Of a stretch of 64,000 nucleotides of DNA, positions 32,415 through 43,267 are shown in pieces. Position numbers and translations under genes: made by a program. The stretch comes from Erythroxylum novogranatense (lineage: Eukaryota > Streptophyta > Magnoliopsida > Malpighiales > Erythroxylaceae), in NCBI GenBank assembly GCA_029891385.1, contig CM057228.1:18438309-18502308 (forward strand), written 5' to 3'. Every line of letters starts with the position of its first letter. Within the stretch, counting starts at the first letter, position 1. The notes beneath the pieces are model-generated. The model was not told where the DNA came from. It saw only the letters and a list, made by a program, of their open reading frames with translations, and ran no database searches.

Positions 32415-33456
32415 ATGGATCAGTCGGAGCTAGTAGGGAGTCTTTAGTGCCTCTATTTGAGGAGCAGCCTCCTAGGGTTCTCGTGAGACGGGAAAGGAGG
32501 TATGATCGATTGCGCAAGTAGGGAGCTGTTGACTTTATAGCAAAGAGACCTCGCCGAGGCCGAGGATGGTGGAGAGGACCGAGAGAGTCTAGATCGGATG
32601 GACAATGACTCGATGACTTCGACTATCTGGTCTCTCCGCTCTGAGGTCCAAAGATATCGATGGTGGAAGGCGTTTAAGGCAAGACTGCTGGACCTCGATT
32701 CGACTTGGGAGGACTTCTTGAGAGCCTTTCGGGATAATTACATGCCCAAGGTTTATTTGGAGATGAAGATGCAGGAGTTTATGGAGTTGAGACAGGGTCA
32801 GATGTCTGTGGCCGAGTATGAGGTGCGATTTAATAAGTTGATGAGTTATGCCTCTGTTCTGATTGCTACAGAGTCTGATAGGTGCCGAAGATTTGAGGGC
32901 AGGCTTAATCTGGAGATCCGTACCAGGTTAGCCCGGTCTGATATGGGCACCTTTGTCAAGTTGAGAGCTGCGGCAGTGCGGATTGAGCAGCTTCTGAGAC
33001 AAAGTCAGGCTGAGACTGGCCAAGGATCCAGGGGTAAGAGATTGAGTGATAGTCATGGCAGTTCTGGTAGGAGTGTTAGTAGACGCCAGGACAGGTTCAG
33101 ATTTTCAGGAGGATCCAGATAGTCTGGTTTTGTTCAGAGGGGGAGATTTGGGCAGTCTGGCAGTGGTAGTGGCAGAGGATCAGGACAGTCGCCTGTTTGT
33201 GTACATTGTGATAAGAGGCACAGTGGAGAGTGCTGGAGAGTGACCGGAGCCTGCTTGGCATGCGGCTCCATGGATCATATGATTAGGAATTGCCCTATGA
33301 TTTTGGGAGTTCAGTTTGCTGCGAGTGGGAGAGCTGGTAGTAGCACGACAGTACAGCAGAGCTGTAGTGGTGGACCTGGATTCAGGGGCCGAGGTAGAGC
33401 CCGGGGTAGAGCTGGAGATTCTTTTATGGGGACCGAGAGTCGTGGAAGCCGACCAC
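32415..33456 (+). pseudogene. Gag of element E (Tekay-like, broken)
   Basis: An ATG at 32415 is out of frame with the homologous reading that begins about 32426 (GASRESLVP), and an in-frame TAG follows at LRK*G. The best open stretch, 32598-33122, holds the retrotransposon gag block (WEDFLRAFRDNYMPKVY, LRQGQMSVAEYEVRFNKL). After a CAG-to-TAG stop at 33120 the frame goes on with the nucleocapsid: CVHCDKRHSGEC and the CCHC knuckle CLACGSMDHMIRNC. The region between the N-terminal and capsid blocks looks shortened. Element F interrupts the frame at 33457; it resumes at 45671. Confidence 0.88.
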
Positions 33457-33869
33457 TGTAGCGCCCCCTCACCGCAGGGTACACATTGGGACGCCCGTGG
33501 GTCGTTCCGACACATATCCCACGATAAGGAAGTGCTACTACGAAAACAATCTCTAAACACTCGCATGGCATCAATACACTAAATTCCACAATATGAAAAT
33601 CACTGAAATTTAAAACCATAATAATCATTCATTTATAACATCAATCCCAAAATATAGACCGCCTATCGGTTCCCTACAAAGCTAAATACATCTCAAAAGG
33701 AAACCGATACAAACGCTCATACTAAGTCATCCCAAAACAATGTTCCTAAAAGAAATCACCCCGGTGACCGACCTATGATCCATCGCTGCCTTGATCACGA
33801 ACACTCACTGCGTAAACGTCTATCCCGGAGCTAGAGTCCTACCGATTTGTCTCGAAAATATATTGCAAT

Positions 33870-33922
33870 GTTGGGTGAGTTTATGAACTCAATGAGAAAC
33901 CATCATTGATGGTTCATCCAAC
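33870..33922 (-). promoter_or_regulatory. Three-helix RNA fold, F 3' LTR
   Basis: Minus strand: first hairpin AACCATC-AAT-GATGGTT and second hairpin GAGTT-CATA-AACTC differ from B only in the loops; the outer helix has one A-C mismatch (GTTGGAT/ACCCAAC). Confidence 0.65.
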
Positions 33923-34712
33923 ACATGCATATACATATACTATATCTCAAATTACACTTTAACGCTTTATAAATACTATTCACAATTTACACATTATATT
34001 ATATCACACGCAATATCACAATGCGCACTTTACACCATCACATAATTCTCACATTACACTTCACAATTTACACAATTACAATATCACATATCAATCCACA
34101 TTTTTCGTATGTCACTCGCATTCTCCATCACACTATACACTCAGATGCATATGTATACAAAGTCTCTTGTTATGACATTGTTGTGGACTGAGCATTTATA
34201 TTCACATTTTGGCAAGTAGAGAGCCCTCGGGTATGCACTCACGCCCACTCACTTTAGGGATAGGAGAGCCCTCTGGGTATGCACTATTCCTTTTTACAAT
34301 GATCACAATTTAGGCAAGTAGGAGAGCCCTCTGGGTATGCACTACTGTCGATTTGGCTCTAGGCCCTCTCACTGATAATCGAGCTCAAAGCTCTAAATCA
34401 CTGTGCTCTAGTCACAACGGTAAATTTTACCGCTCATATCATGCTAGGCATGCGCTCACACTTACACAGTCACTAGCACATTTATCTCACTTCACTCACT
34501 TGTCACAATCAGAGCTCTTATTCACAATTATATACACTGATTCTCATTCACATGAATTTACATTTATGTAGATCACGCTTGGTACAATCACTAACACTTA
34601 TCGCATTTAGCTCATTCACTTCACATGTATATCACTCACATTTACACTTAATTTATACATATTCACAGACATATAATCACTTAAAAGTCGAGGAACCAAC
34701 TAGGTTACTCAC

Positions 34713-34774
34713 CGTAACTTCGAGCTACGCTCGAAGTCCCAAGCAATATCCGTGGTCCGACGATCCAACGGAGC
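34713..34774 (-). other. Conserved LTR mini-exon, F 3' LTR (inferred)
   Basis: 62 nt after TTTTAGAG. Hairpin arms ACTTCGAGC and GCTCGAAGT form nine pairs around GTA: both arms differ from those of B, D and E, yet pairing is kept. Confidence 0.5.
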
Positions 34775-35389
34775 CTCTAAAACAATCAAACAATTTCTCA
34801 TCACTAGGTGCTCAATTAAAGATATTCAATAATGCACATGTCTTTAATTCAAACTTGTATGATGCATGTTCATGATTCTCTGGCACTAAACCCAATTCGC
34901 TATCGCCACTTTACAACCAAAATTCACTATTCACTAGGTCAATAGCATTCCCTTTAATTCAATTTCACTCACTCAAACTCTAATCATACTCCGCTAGTTA
35001 CAACGTAACTCTTTGGTCACATTAAACTATAATGGACTCTCTTCGATACTTGCAATCCCGTAAATCAAAATTCAAACTCTCAATCTTTATCACAATGATA
35101 GACCTCTTTCTCTAGTTCATAACGAATCAAGTATCACCTTAATTGGAATACCATAGACCAAGATATCATCACATCTTTGAAACATGTTCAAGAAACATCT
35201 AGTTCATGTTCCTCCACCAATACCCTTACTTTGACTCACTTAATCATTTCCAATTTAATACTAAAACCCATAAATTGTTTGTGGAGAGATTAAGAAATGT
35301 GTTAGGAATCCAATGCTTCAAGAATCAGGTCATTTGGAGTTCTATAACTCAAGTTATCCTCAAAACAACGATCTATGCATGCATCGTTT

Positions 35390-35815
35390 TCCTTCAAATC
35401 GATTTTTGCTTGTTGGTTTTCGCTTCACCTGATTTTTGCTTCACTGATTTTTCCTTCAGCTGGTTTTCGCTTCAGCTGGTTTTCGCTTCAGCTGATTTTT
35501 CCTTCCTTCTGATTTTGCTTCACTGATTTTTTGCTTCATTTGATTTTTGCTTGGTGATTTTCGCTTCATTGATTTTTGCTTCAATTTGGTTTTTCCTTGG
35601 TGGTTTTCGCTTCAAATTGGTTTTCGCTTCGGTGATTTTCCTTCCTTCGATTTTTGCTTCAGCTGATTTTTGCTTCAGCTGATTTTTGCTTCAGCTGATT
35701 TTCGCTTCAGCTGATTTTTGCTTCACCTGGTTTTTCCTTGGTGGTTTTCGCTTGGTGGTTTTCGCTTCACTGATTTTCCTTCCTTCTGATTTTTCTTGAC
35801 TGATTTTTTTCGCGC
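35390..35815 (-). repeat. CTTCAGCTGATTTT word array, F 3' LTR
   Basis: Roughly 25 irregular copies of a 15-18 nt word, TTTGCTTCAGCTGA with variants in the central CAGCTG (CACTG, CATTG, CGGTG, CAAATTG). The equivalent array in the 5' LTR is at 43880-44335. Reading frames through it are artefacts of the repeat. Confidence 0.88.
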
Positions 35816-35820
35816 TTGAA

Positions 35821-36440
35821 CATGTCCACTTATATAGATCATATCTTTTGACTCCAATATCCAAATTGGACAAACTTGACATCTATCTCATAGAGAAAAG
35901 AAAGATCTACAACTTTAAAGAAGGAAATTTTGTCTAAATCTATCGATATCACGTCCATATCGTCTGCTTTTGCTTCAGCTGATTTTCCTTCAGCTGATTT
36001 TCGCTTCAGCTGATTTTCCTTTCAGCTGGTTTTCGCTTCAGAACATGTCCACTTATATAGATCATATCTTTTGACTCCAATGTCCAAATTGGACAAAATT
36101 GACATCTATCTCATAGAGAAAAGAAAGATCTACAACTTTCAAGAAGGAAATTTTGTCTAAATCTATCGATATCACGTCCATATCGTCTGCTTTTGCTTCA
36201 GCTGATTTTCCTTCAGCTGATTTTCGCTTCAGCTGATTTTCCTTTTAGCTGGTTTTCGCTTCAGAACATGTCCACTTATATAGATCATATCTTTTGACTC
36301 CAATATCCAAATTGGACAAACTTGACATCTATCTCATAGAGAAAAGAATGATCTACAACTTTCAAGAAGGAAATTTTGTCTAAATCTATCGATATCATGT
36401 CCATATAAATCGCTTTTGCTTCAGCTGATTTTCCTTCATT
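35821..36440 (-). repeat. 223-bp tandem repeat, three copies, F 3' LTR
   Basis: Units begin with CATGTCCACTTATATAG at 35821, 36044 and 36267; the third is shortened at its end. Each unit includes a block of the CTTCAGCTGATTTT words. The 5' LTR has two units starting at 44338 and 44560. Confidence 0.9.
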
Positions 36441-37370
36441 GATTTTCCTTTCCAGACATATCACCGAACACTAAAAGTTTTCTCAACCACTCATTTAACA
36501 CTATAACAGAATTTATTCCTCCCAACTACCCAGGATTTATGAACAAACACATGAAATACATCTTTCCATGAAAACGACAGAAATCTCTCAACTTTATTTC
36601 ATAAATCTCTAGCAATGAGGGTTTTTCTAACACTTACTGTTGAGAACTCAAACAGATCTTCAAGCTCTAAACTCCACACCTAAAAGATCAGCTTATGGAT
36701 TCTCCTTAGAGTCGACAACACCAAAGGTAGAGAAAGGTTGGTGAAAGAAAGAAAGAACACCAAAGTCCCTTAGAAGATAATTTGGGTAGGAAAGCTCTAT
36801 GTCTCCGAGAGAAAAGTTTTTGGAAGAAAATGAATAAAGAAGGCTTGGACAAGACTTAACCCATCAGCCCTCAAGGAATAGTGACCACCTACTCCTAGCT
36901 AGGGTACAAAGTCCAAGTACACATGTCACTTTCTTAATGAATAAACTATAACTTAGTTACTTTTGAACTAACTCCATTTAGTTCTCCCCTTTCCAATATA
37001 ACCAAACTATCTCCAACACTTCATTTAATTAATTCTTGCTCCCAACTATAAATATATCTTCCAATACACCATAAATTTACCAGCATATGCAAATACAATA
37101 ATTTCACCAAAATTCATAATCGCAAGATTTCATTAACGCAATTATTTCAACATTTTAAATAATCACAATTCACAAAATCATCTCAATTTCACTTTTCCAA
37201 ACACAATCACTATCAAATGCCTAACAATCATGAATACATGTCACTATGTATATGCATGTGCAAAATGATCTATCTCTAAAATCGAGGCCACAAAACACTC
37301 GATCACAAATTAAGCACTAACAACTCTACACTCATAACACGATGCTCATCGATCGGTAACGGATGCTACA

Positions 37371-37385
37371 ATTCTCCTCCTAAAA
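37371..37385 (-). other. Polypurine tract of element F
   Basis: Minus strand TTTTAGGAGGAGAAT next to the LTR start; preceded by the conserved TTTCGGACGAAATTTTC run of the polyprotein end. Confidence 0.8.
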
Positions 37386-38838
37386 GAAAATTTCGTCCGA
37401 AATTTCATACCGACCGGTCGAGCAGATGAGGGTGCCTCCTCACGTGCTCCTCGCCTCCCAAGTTGCCTCCTCTCAAGAATGGTTCTTCCATAGGACTTTC
37501 ACCAATAGAATCACCTGCTCCTCAATTGCTTGACCCGCGATCCGATAATTTGTACCGCTCCTCAATATAACTCATATCACTTGCTATCTCAATCTCTTGA
37601 GCCGGAATCACATGCGACGGTCCGAAGCGGTATCTCCGAGCATACTCACATGAAAAACATTCAGGTAACCGGGACATCTCACTAGGCAACGCCAATCTAT
37701 AGGCTAATGGTCCAATCCTCTCGTAATCTCATACGGGCCGATATAACGGGACTCAACTTGCCCTTACGGCCAAACCTCGTAACTCCTCTCCAAGGAGACA
37801 CTCGAAGGAACACTCTATCACCCACAAAGATACTCTATCTCTCGTCGATGTCGATCCACATAACTCTTCTGTTTCATCCCGAGCAGCCTTAATGCGACTC
37901 CTAATCACTCTCACGCTATCCATCAGATCCTGGATCAGCTCGGGGCCCTCAAACATCCTCACACCTCTTCATCCCAAAGAAGAGGTGATCTGCACTACCG
38001 CCATACAAGGCCTCATACGGTGCCATACCAATACCGCCTGCATCGATTATTGTACGAAACTCAATCGAGCCAAGTATTGATCCCAAGCACCTTTGAACTC
38101 TAATACACAAGCTCTCAAAGATATCCTCAGCGATCTTGATAGTCCTCTCACTCGCCCATCTGCTCGAGGATGAAACGCAGATTAAAGTTCACCCTCGAAC
38201 CCACGATCGCAGGCTCCTCCGTAACCTCGAAGTAAATGGGATCCCGATCGACACTATAGACACTGGGACCCCATGCAGTCGACAATCTACATCACATACT
38301 GAGCCAATTGATCGAGAGTATTGTTCTCTCAAGATCGGCAAGAAATGAGCCGACTTGGTCAATCGGTCCACTATGACCCAGATCGATCATCGCCTCGGCC
38401 CTCAGCAACCCCATAATAAAATCCATAGTGATTCGCCCCACTTCCACTCCGAATGGGCAACGAATGCAACTTACCCACTGGGGCCTGGTGCTCAGCCTTA
38501 ACCTGCTGGCACGTCAAACATCGAGAAACAAACTCTGCCACTTGTCTCTTCATACCTGGCCACCAAAAATGCAACTTGAGAGTATTATACATCTTGGTGA
38601 CTCCAGGGTGCATCGCATAAGCGGCTACATGCGCCTCCTCTAAAATCTCTTGTCTCAGCTCACCCACATTAGGCACACACAATCTCTGACCCATCCAAAG
38701 AGTCCCATCTCTCAACTCAAATTCAGCAGTCAACCCTGCTCTGACTCTATCCATCAATCTCACTAACACTGGGTCCTGATCCTGAACTGCCCGGATCCGA
38801 TCCTGCAACATCGGTCTCAATCTCAGAGTAGCTGTCAA
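37386..38838 (-). pseudogene. Integrase and chromodomain of element F (broken)
   Basis: The clearest open stretch, 38371-38838, encodes the integrase zinc-binding region (HPGVTKMYNTLKLHFWWPG, CLTCQQVKAEHQAPVG). A base missing from CCGG in the PIPEW codons then shifts the frame. The core continues from 38371 down (VDRLTKSAHFLP, LHGVPVSIVS, FTSR) but second-Asp and Glu regions are broken by several small losses. Further down come the integrase C-terminus (GPELIQDLMDSVRVIRSRIKAA, 37753-37962) and chromodomain codons near 37400-37550. No functional product. Confidence 0.85.
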
Positions 38839-40330
38839 GGCTCCATCCTAAGCCAAATCCATCTGCACATTAAGTGCTCTCAACTGAACTAGGCACGGCA
38901 ACCTCGACACCGAATCTGAGCTACACTACCATGCGATCTCCTACTCGAGGCATCGCCACCATATTGGCCTTCCACAGGTGGTACTCAATAGTGCAATCGA
39001 ATCCTTCAACAACTCACCCATCTCCTCTCTCGAGATTCAACTCTCACGACTCAACAGATACCTCAAGCTTTTATGATCCGTGAAGATCCGAACATCTCCC
39101 CATACAAGTAATGTCTCCAGATCTTCGTGGCAAACACAACCGCAGCCCAACTCTAAATCATGACTTTGGGTAATTCCTCTCATGAGACCTCAACTCGTCT
39201 CGAGGCATACGCTATCACTCTACCATGCTGCATTAGCACACAACCCAAACCTCGCCGCGACGCATCATCAATGAATACCACATATCCTCCGGACCACGAT
39301 GGCAACGCCAACATCGGTGCCAGAGTCAACGCCATTACTGAGCTCCTCAAAGCTCCTCGACACTCATCCGCCCATCGGAAACCACACTCTTCCTCGAAGT
39401 TTCGCCGAAGGCCGAGATCACCGAGAACCCTCGACAAACCTCCGTAATATCCCCGCTAGTCGAGGAAACTCCTCAACTCGACACGTTCTCTGGAACCTCC
39501 CAACTCAGATCGCCTCAATCTTGTGAGGATCCACGGATACCCTCACGGACACTATGTGTCCTAGAACACCACCTCATCAAGCCGAATTCACATTTCGCAA
39601 ATTTGGCATACAACCGCCTCTCTCATAATCTGCAACATAGTCCTCGATGCTCCGCAGATGCTCCTCTCTCGACCTCGAATACACTAGGATATCGTCAATA
39701 AACACAATCACAAACCGATCAAGGTAGGCTGAAAGACCTTATTCATCAAGGCCATGAAGGCTGCGGGGCATTAGTCAACCCAAACGGCATCACTAAGAAC
39801 TCGAAATGCCCATACCTACTCACGAAGGCACTCTTAGCACATCGGCCTCCGCTATCCTCAACCGATAATACCCTAATTTCAAGTCTAACTTAGTAAACAC
39901 TCGAGCTCCTCAAGAATCGATCAAATAAATCATCGATCCTAGGCGGTGGGTACTTATTCTTGACAAGAACCCGATTAAGGCGCCTATAATCGATACACAA
40001 CCTCAATGTCCCATCTTTCTTCTTCACAAACAACTTGGAGCTCCCTAAGGCAAACTCGGGTCTAATGAACCCTTATCTAATAACTCCCGCAATCGAGCCT
40101 TAAGCTCCCTCGCCCACCGGTGCCATCCTATATGGAGGAATAGATATAGAGCGGTACTGAACGAGGTCTATCCTAAACTCGCCTCCGATCCGCGGCAAAC
40201 CCAGAACTCATCGGGAACACATCCGAAACTCCCCGATCACAGGACATCCTCTAATCTCGCCAACTCTAGAATCGATCACATGGGCCAAATAGGCCTCACA
40301 TCCTCTCTCAGATCAATCTCGTGGCACTCA
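38839..40330 (-). pseudogene. Reverse transcriptase and RNase H of element F (broken)
   Basis: RNase H is recognisable at 39180-39437 ([24 protein letters not shown]) and below it around 39060-39110. RT is present from about 40150 to 39540; the catalytic FIDDIL codons lie near 39685-39705 on the minus strand, and the fingers motif with CIDYR-like codons near 39985-40005. Many 1-2 base indels, largely at CG and CNG words, break every frame. Confidence 0.82.
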
Positions 40331-40720
40331 TAAAAGAAATCATCCTAGGCGGCATCGCCGACTAATACCTCGAAAAATAGCTTTCTACCGACCAGAGATT
40401 CCAACACAACCTCCTTGGTATAACAATCCATCATGACTCTACGGGCGATAGTTACCCATACCTAAGATCACATCAATCTCTCTCAAGGATAGCACTACGA
40501 GATCCGCACTCAACTCGCCGATCAATCACTATCACACATCCCTTACTGCATCTCTCCCAACACTGTCAGCACTACCTAGAGGTGTACTCACCTCTAGCCC
40601 ACACCGCAATCTCTCTTTATCACAATGTAATCTACATGCCACATGCGGTGCAATAAATGAATGAGTGGATCCAGATCCATCAAAGCATATGCTTCAAAAC
40701 CAAATTAGAAGCATACCAAG
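40331..40720 (-). pseudogene. Protease region of element F (broken)
   Basis: Near 40630-40690 the minus strand encodes CFDGSGSTHSFIAPHVACRL, matching the chromovirus protease FDxGSTHSF block with an extra residue at the active site. The rest is frameshifted. Confidence 0.7.
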
Positions 40721-41860
40721 AACAACATCCTGAGACTCTCGAGCCTCCCCGCCGAGTCATAGATAGACTACGGCCAGGGACCGCCGCCGCTCCGGCCCCT
40801 CGATCTCACCATCGATCCCTCTGCCGGCCTCGGCCCCGCCTCGCCTTCAACCCCGATCCACCTCCACGGCTCACAGCAGTGGTCGACTGCCAGATCTACC
40901 CGTCATAGCAGATCGGGCCTCCACAAGGAAAGGACACTTTGAGCCGGTGGTCCATCGAACCACACTTGAGACAAGCTCCAGAGCCCTCCAAAGACTTCCA
41001 CTATGCCTCCTCTTGCGTAACTCACACAATGGGATACTCGTCCCGAGCCTCTAGCACTACTACGGCCGCCATCGAAACCAGATCGAGAAAATCGCCTCTA
41101 CGCTTAAATCGCTCTGCCGCTGCAGACGACCTGAAAGTCCTGGCTTACGCTTACTAGATCCTCTACTCACCGCCTCGACTACCGCTCGGTCTTTTGCCAT
41201 CGGGACCCCGACTGACTCACTCGTCTCTCGCCTCGTAAGTCGCTCAACTCTCACCGCAATGCCTCAATCAATAAAGGAATCCATATCCGCTCTGGCTAGC
41301 CGAACGGATCTCAAATTGAGTCCACCTCAAACTTCTGCAGATCCGCCGACTCAGGCGACCACGAAGAGGCATATCCCACTAACTCATTAAATGAACCTCA
41401 TAATCGCCATCGACATCCGCCTCGCCTCACTCAAGAAATTCTGATCTTCATCTCTAGATAATCCTTGGGCATGAAATTATCTCTCAATGCCCGCAGAAAT
41501 CATCCAAGTCAATAAACAGGCCCGAAGAACCGCCCTAACAGCCTTCCACCAACGGTGAAGCCGGACCTCAAGCAATGACTCGTGATAGTCAAAACGCCTC
41601 CTCCGCATCACAACTCATCTCGATCCAGACTCTCTCACCCTCTCTAACCATCCTCGGCCTCCGCAGGCTTGCAGACGCCATAAGTCAACCGCCGCCATGC
41701 AATGTATCGAACCTCCGCTCCCGCCTCATGGGAACTCTGGGAGGCAACTCATCAGAATGAGGCATAGGGGACTCTCTACTAGCTCCCATGGATCCTAGGT
41801 CAGCTGGTTGATCCACTTGATCCCCAAGAACGGATGACCTACAACACATAAGAATTCGAT
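40721..41860 (-). pseudogene. Gag of element F (broken)
   Basis: The minus strand near 40925-40980 encodes a knuckle CLKCGSMDHRLK whose last Cys is lost to a shift; a glycine/arginine-rich stretch lies at 40760-40870, with the capsid block from 41600 to 41400. The N-terminus (MGASRESPMPHSDELPP) starts near 41790. A T-run of about 16 bases at 41870-41884 lies upstream. Plus-strand frames here are shadows. Confidence 0.78.
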
Positions 41861-41931
41861 CAATTACCGTTTTTTTTTTTTTTTGGAAATTCAGGCCTAA
41901 AACACACTATGCCCAAAAGATGTCAAACCAT

Positions 41932-41943
41932 GCTCTGATACCA
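41932..41943 (-). other. Primer-binding site of element F (tRNA-iMet)
   Basis: Plus-strand GCTCTGATACCA is the complement of TGGTATCAGAGC; 5 nt separate it from the 5' LTR boundary at 41949. Confidence 0.92.
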
Positions 41944-42365
41944 CCTCCTGTAGCACCCCCTCACCGCAAGGTACACATTGGGACGCCCGTGGGTCGTTCC
42001 GACGATATCCCACGATAAGGAAGTGCTACTACGAAACAATCTCTAAACACTGCATGGCATCAATACACTAAATTCCACAATATGAAAATCACTGAAATTT
42101 AAAACCATAATAATCATTCATTTATAACATCAATCCCAAAATATAGACCCGATCTATCGGTTCCTACAAAGCTAAATACATCTCAAAAGGAAACCGATAC
42201 AAACGCTCTATACTAAGTCATCCCAAAACAATGTTCCCAAAAGAAGTCACCCCAAATGACCGACCTATGATCCATCGCCGCCTCGATCACTTAACACTCA
42301 CCGCAAACGCGTCTATCCCGGAGCTAGAGTCCCACCGACGCCGTCTCCGAAAAATATATTGCAAT

Positions 42366-42418
42366 GTTGGGTGAGTTTATGAACTCAATGAGAAACCATC
42401 ATTGATGGTTCATCCAAC
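42366..42418 (-). promoter_or_regulatory. Three-helix RNA fold, F 5' LTR
   Basis: Same bases as the 3' LTR copy, including the A-C mismatch in the outer helix; followed by ATATATTTTTCGGAG instead of a clean CAG acceptor. Confidence 0.65.
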
Positions 42419-43202
42419 ACATGCATATACATATACTATATCTCAAATTACACTTTAACGCTTTATAAATACTATTCACAATTTACACATTATATTATAT
42501 CACACTTAATATCACAATGCACTTTACACATCACATAATTCTCACATTACACTTCACAATTTACACAATTACAATATCACATATCAATCCACATTTTCAG
42601 ATGTCACTCGAGATTCTCCATCACACTATACACTCGTGATGCATATGTATACAAAGTCTCTTGTTATGACATTGTTGTGACTGAGCATTTATATTCACAT
42701 TTTGGCAAGTAGGAGAGCCCTCAAGGTATGCACTACGCCCACTCACTTTAGGGATAGGAGAGCCCTCCGGATACGCACTATTCCTTTTACAATGATCACA
42801 ATTTAGGCAAGTAGAGAGCCCTCGGGTATGCACTCATCGCCGATTTGGCTCTAGCCCTCTCACCGATAATCGAGCTCAAAGCTCAATCACTGTGTTTCTA
42901 GTCACAACGGTAAATTTTACCGCCATATCATGCTAGGCATGCGCCACACTTACACAAATACTAGCACATTTATCTCACTTCACTCACTTGTCACAATCAG
43001 AGCTCTTATTCACAATTATATACACCGATTCTCATTCACATGAATTTACATTTATGTAGATCACGCTTGGTACAATCACTAACACTTATCGCATTTAGCT
43101 CATTCACTTCACATGTATATCACTCACCTTTACACTTAATTTATACATATTCACAAAGACATATAATCACTTAAAAGTCGAGGAACCAACTAGGTTACTC
43201 AC

Positions 43203-43267
43203 CAGAAACTTCCGAGCTACTACCCGAAGTCCCAAAGAATATTCGTGGTCCGACGATCCAACGGAGC
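43203..43267 (-). other. Conserved LTR mini-exon, F 5' LTR (inferred)
   Basis: 65 nt with arms ACTTCGGG and GCTCGGAAGT, different from the 3' LTR version in one arm; donor GGTGAGTAACC intact. Confidence 0.5.

Larger units (their letters stand above)
33457..37370 (-). mobile_element. Element F 3' LTR
   Basis: 3914 bp. Minus-strand order: start TGTAGCATCCGTTACCG at 37370, donor ACAGTAAGTG at 36637, arrays of CTTCAGCTGATTTT words, mini-exon 34774-34713, donor GGTGAGTAACC at 34712, hairpin array about 34400-34200 (repeated GAGAGCCCTC...GGGTATGCACT units), three-helix fold 33922-33870, acceptor-like TTTTCGAG near 33851 and end GGGGGCGCTACA. Three copies of a 223-bp unit lie at 35821-36440, against two in the other LTR. 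Confidence 0.88.

Noticed and set aside
35206..35526. Open frame rich in Phe/Ser (also 43807-44148 and 44200-44454)
   Set aside because: It is the translation of the CTTCAGCTGATTTT repeat array in F's LTRs; periodic composition, no start context or domain.
40657..41157. Plus-strand frames of 60-80 codons
   Set aside because: They are antisense to the gag/protease remnants of minus-strand element F; the minus strand carries recognisable motifs.
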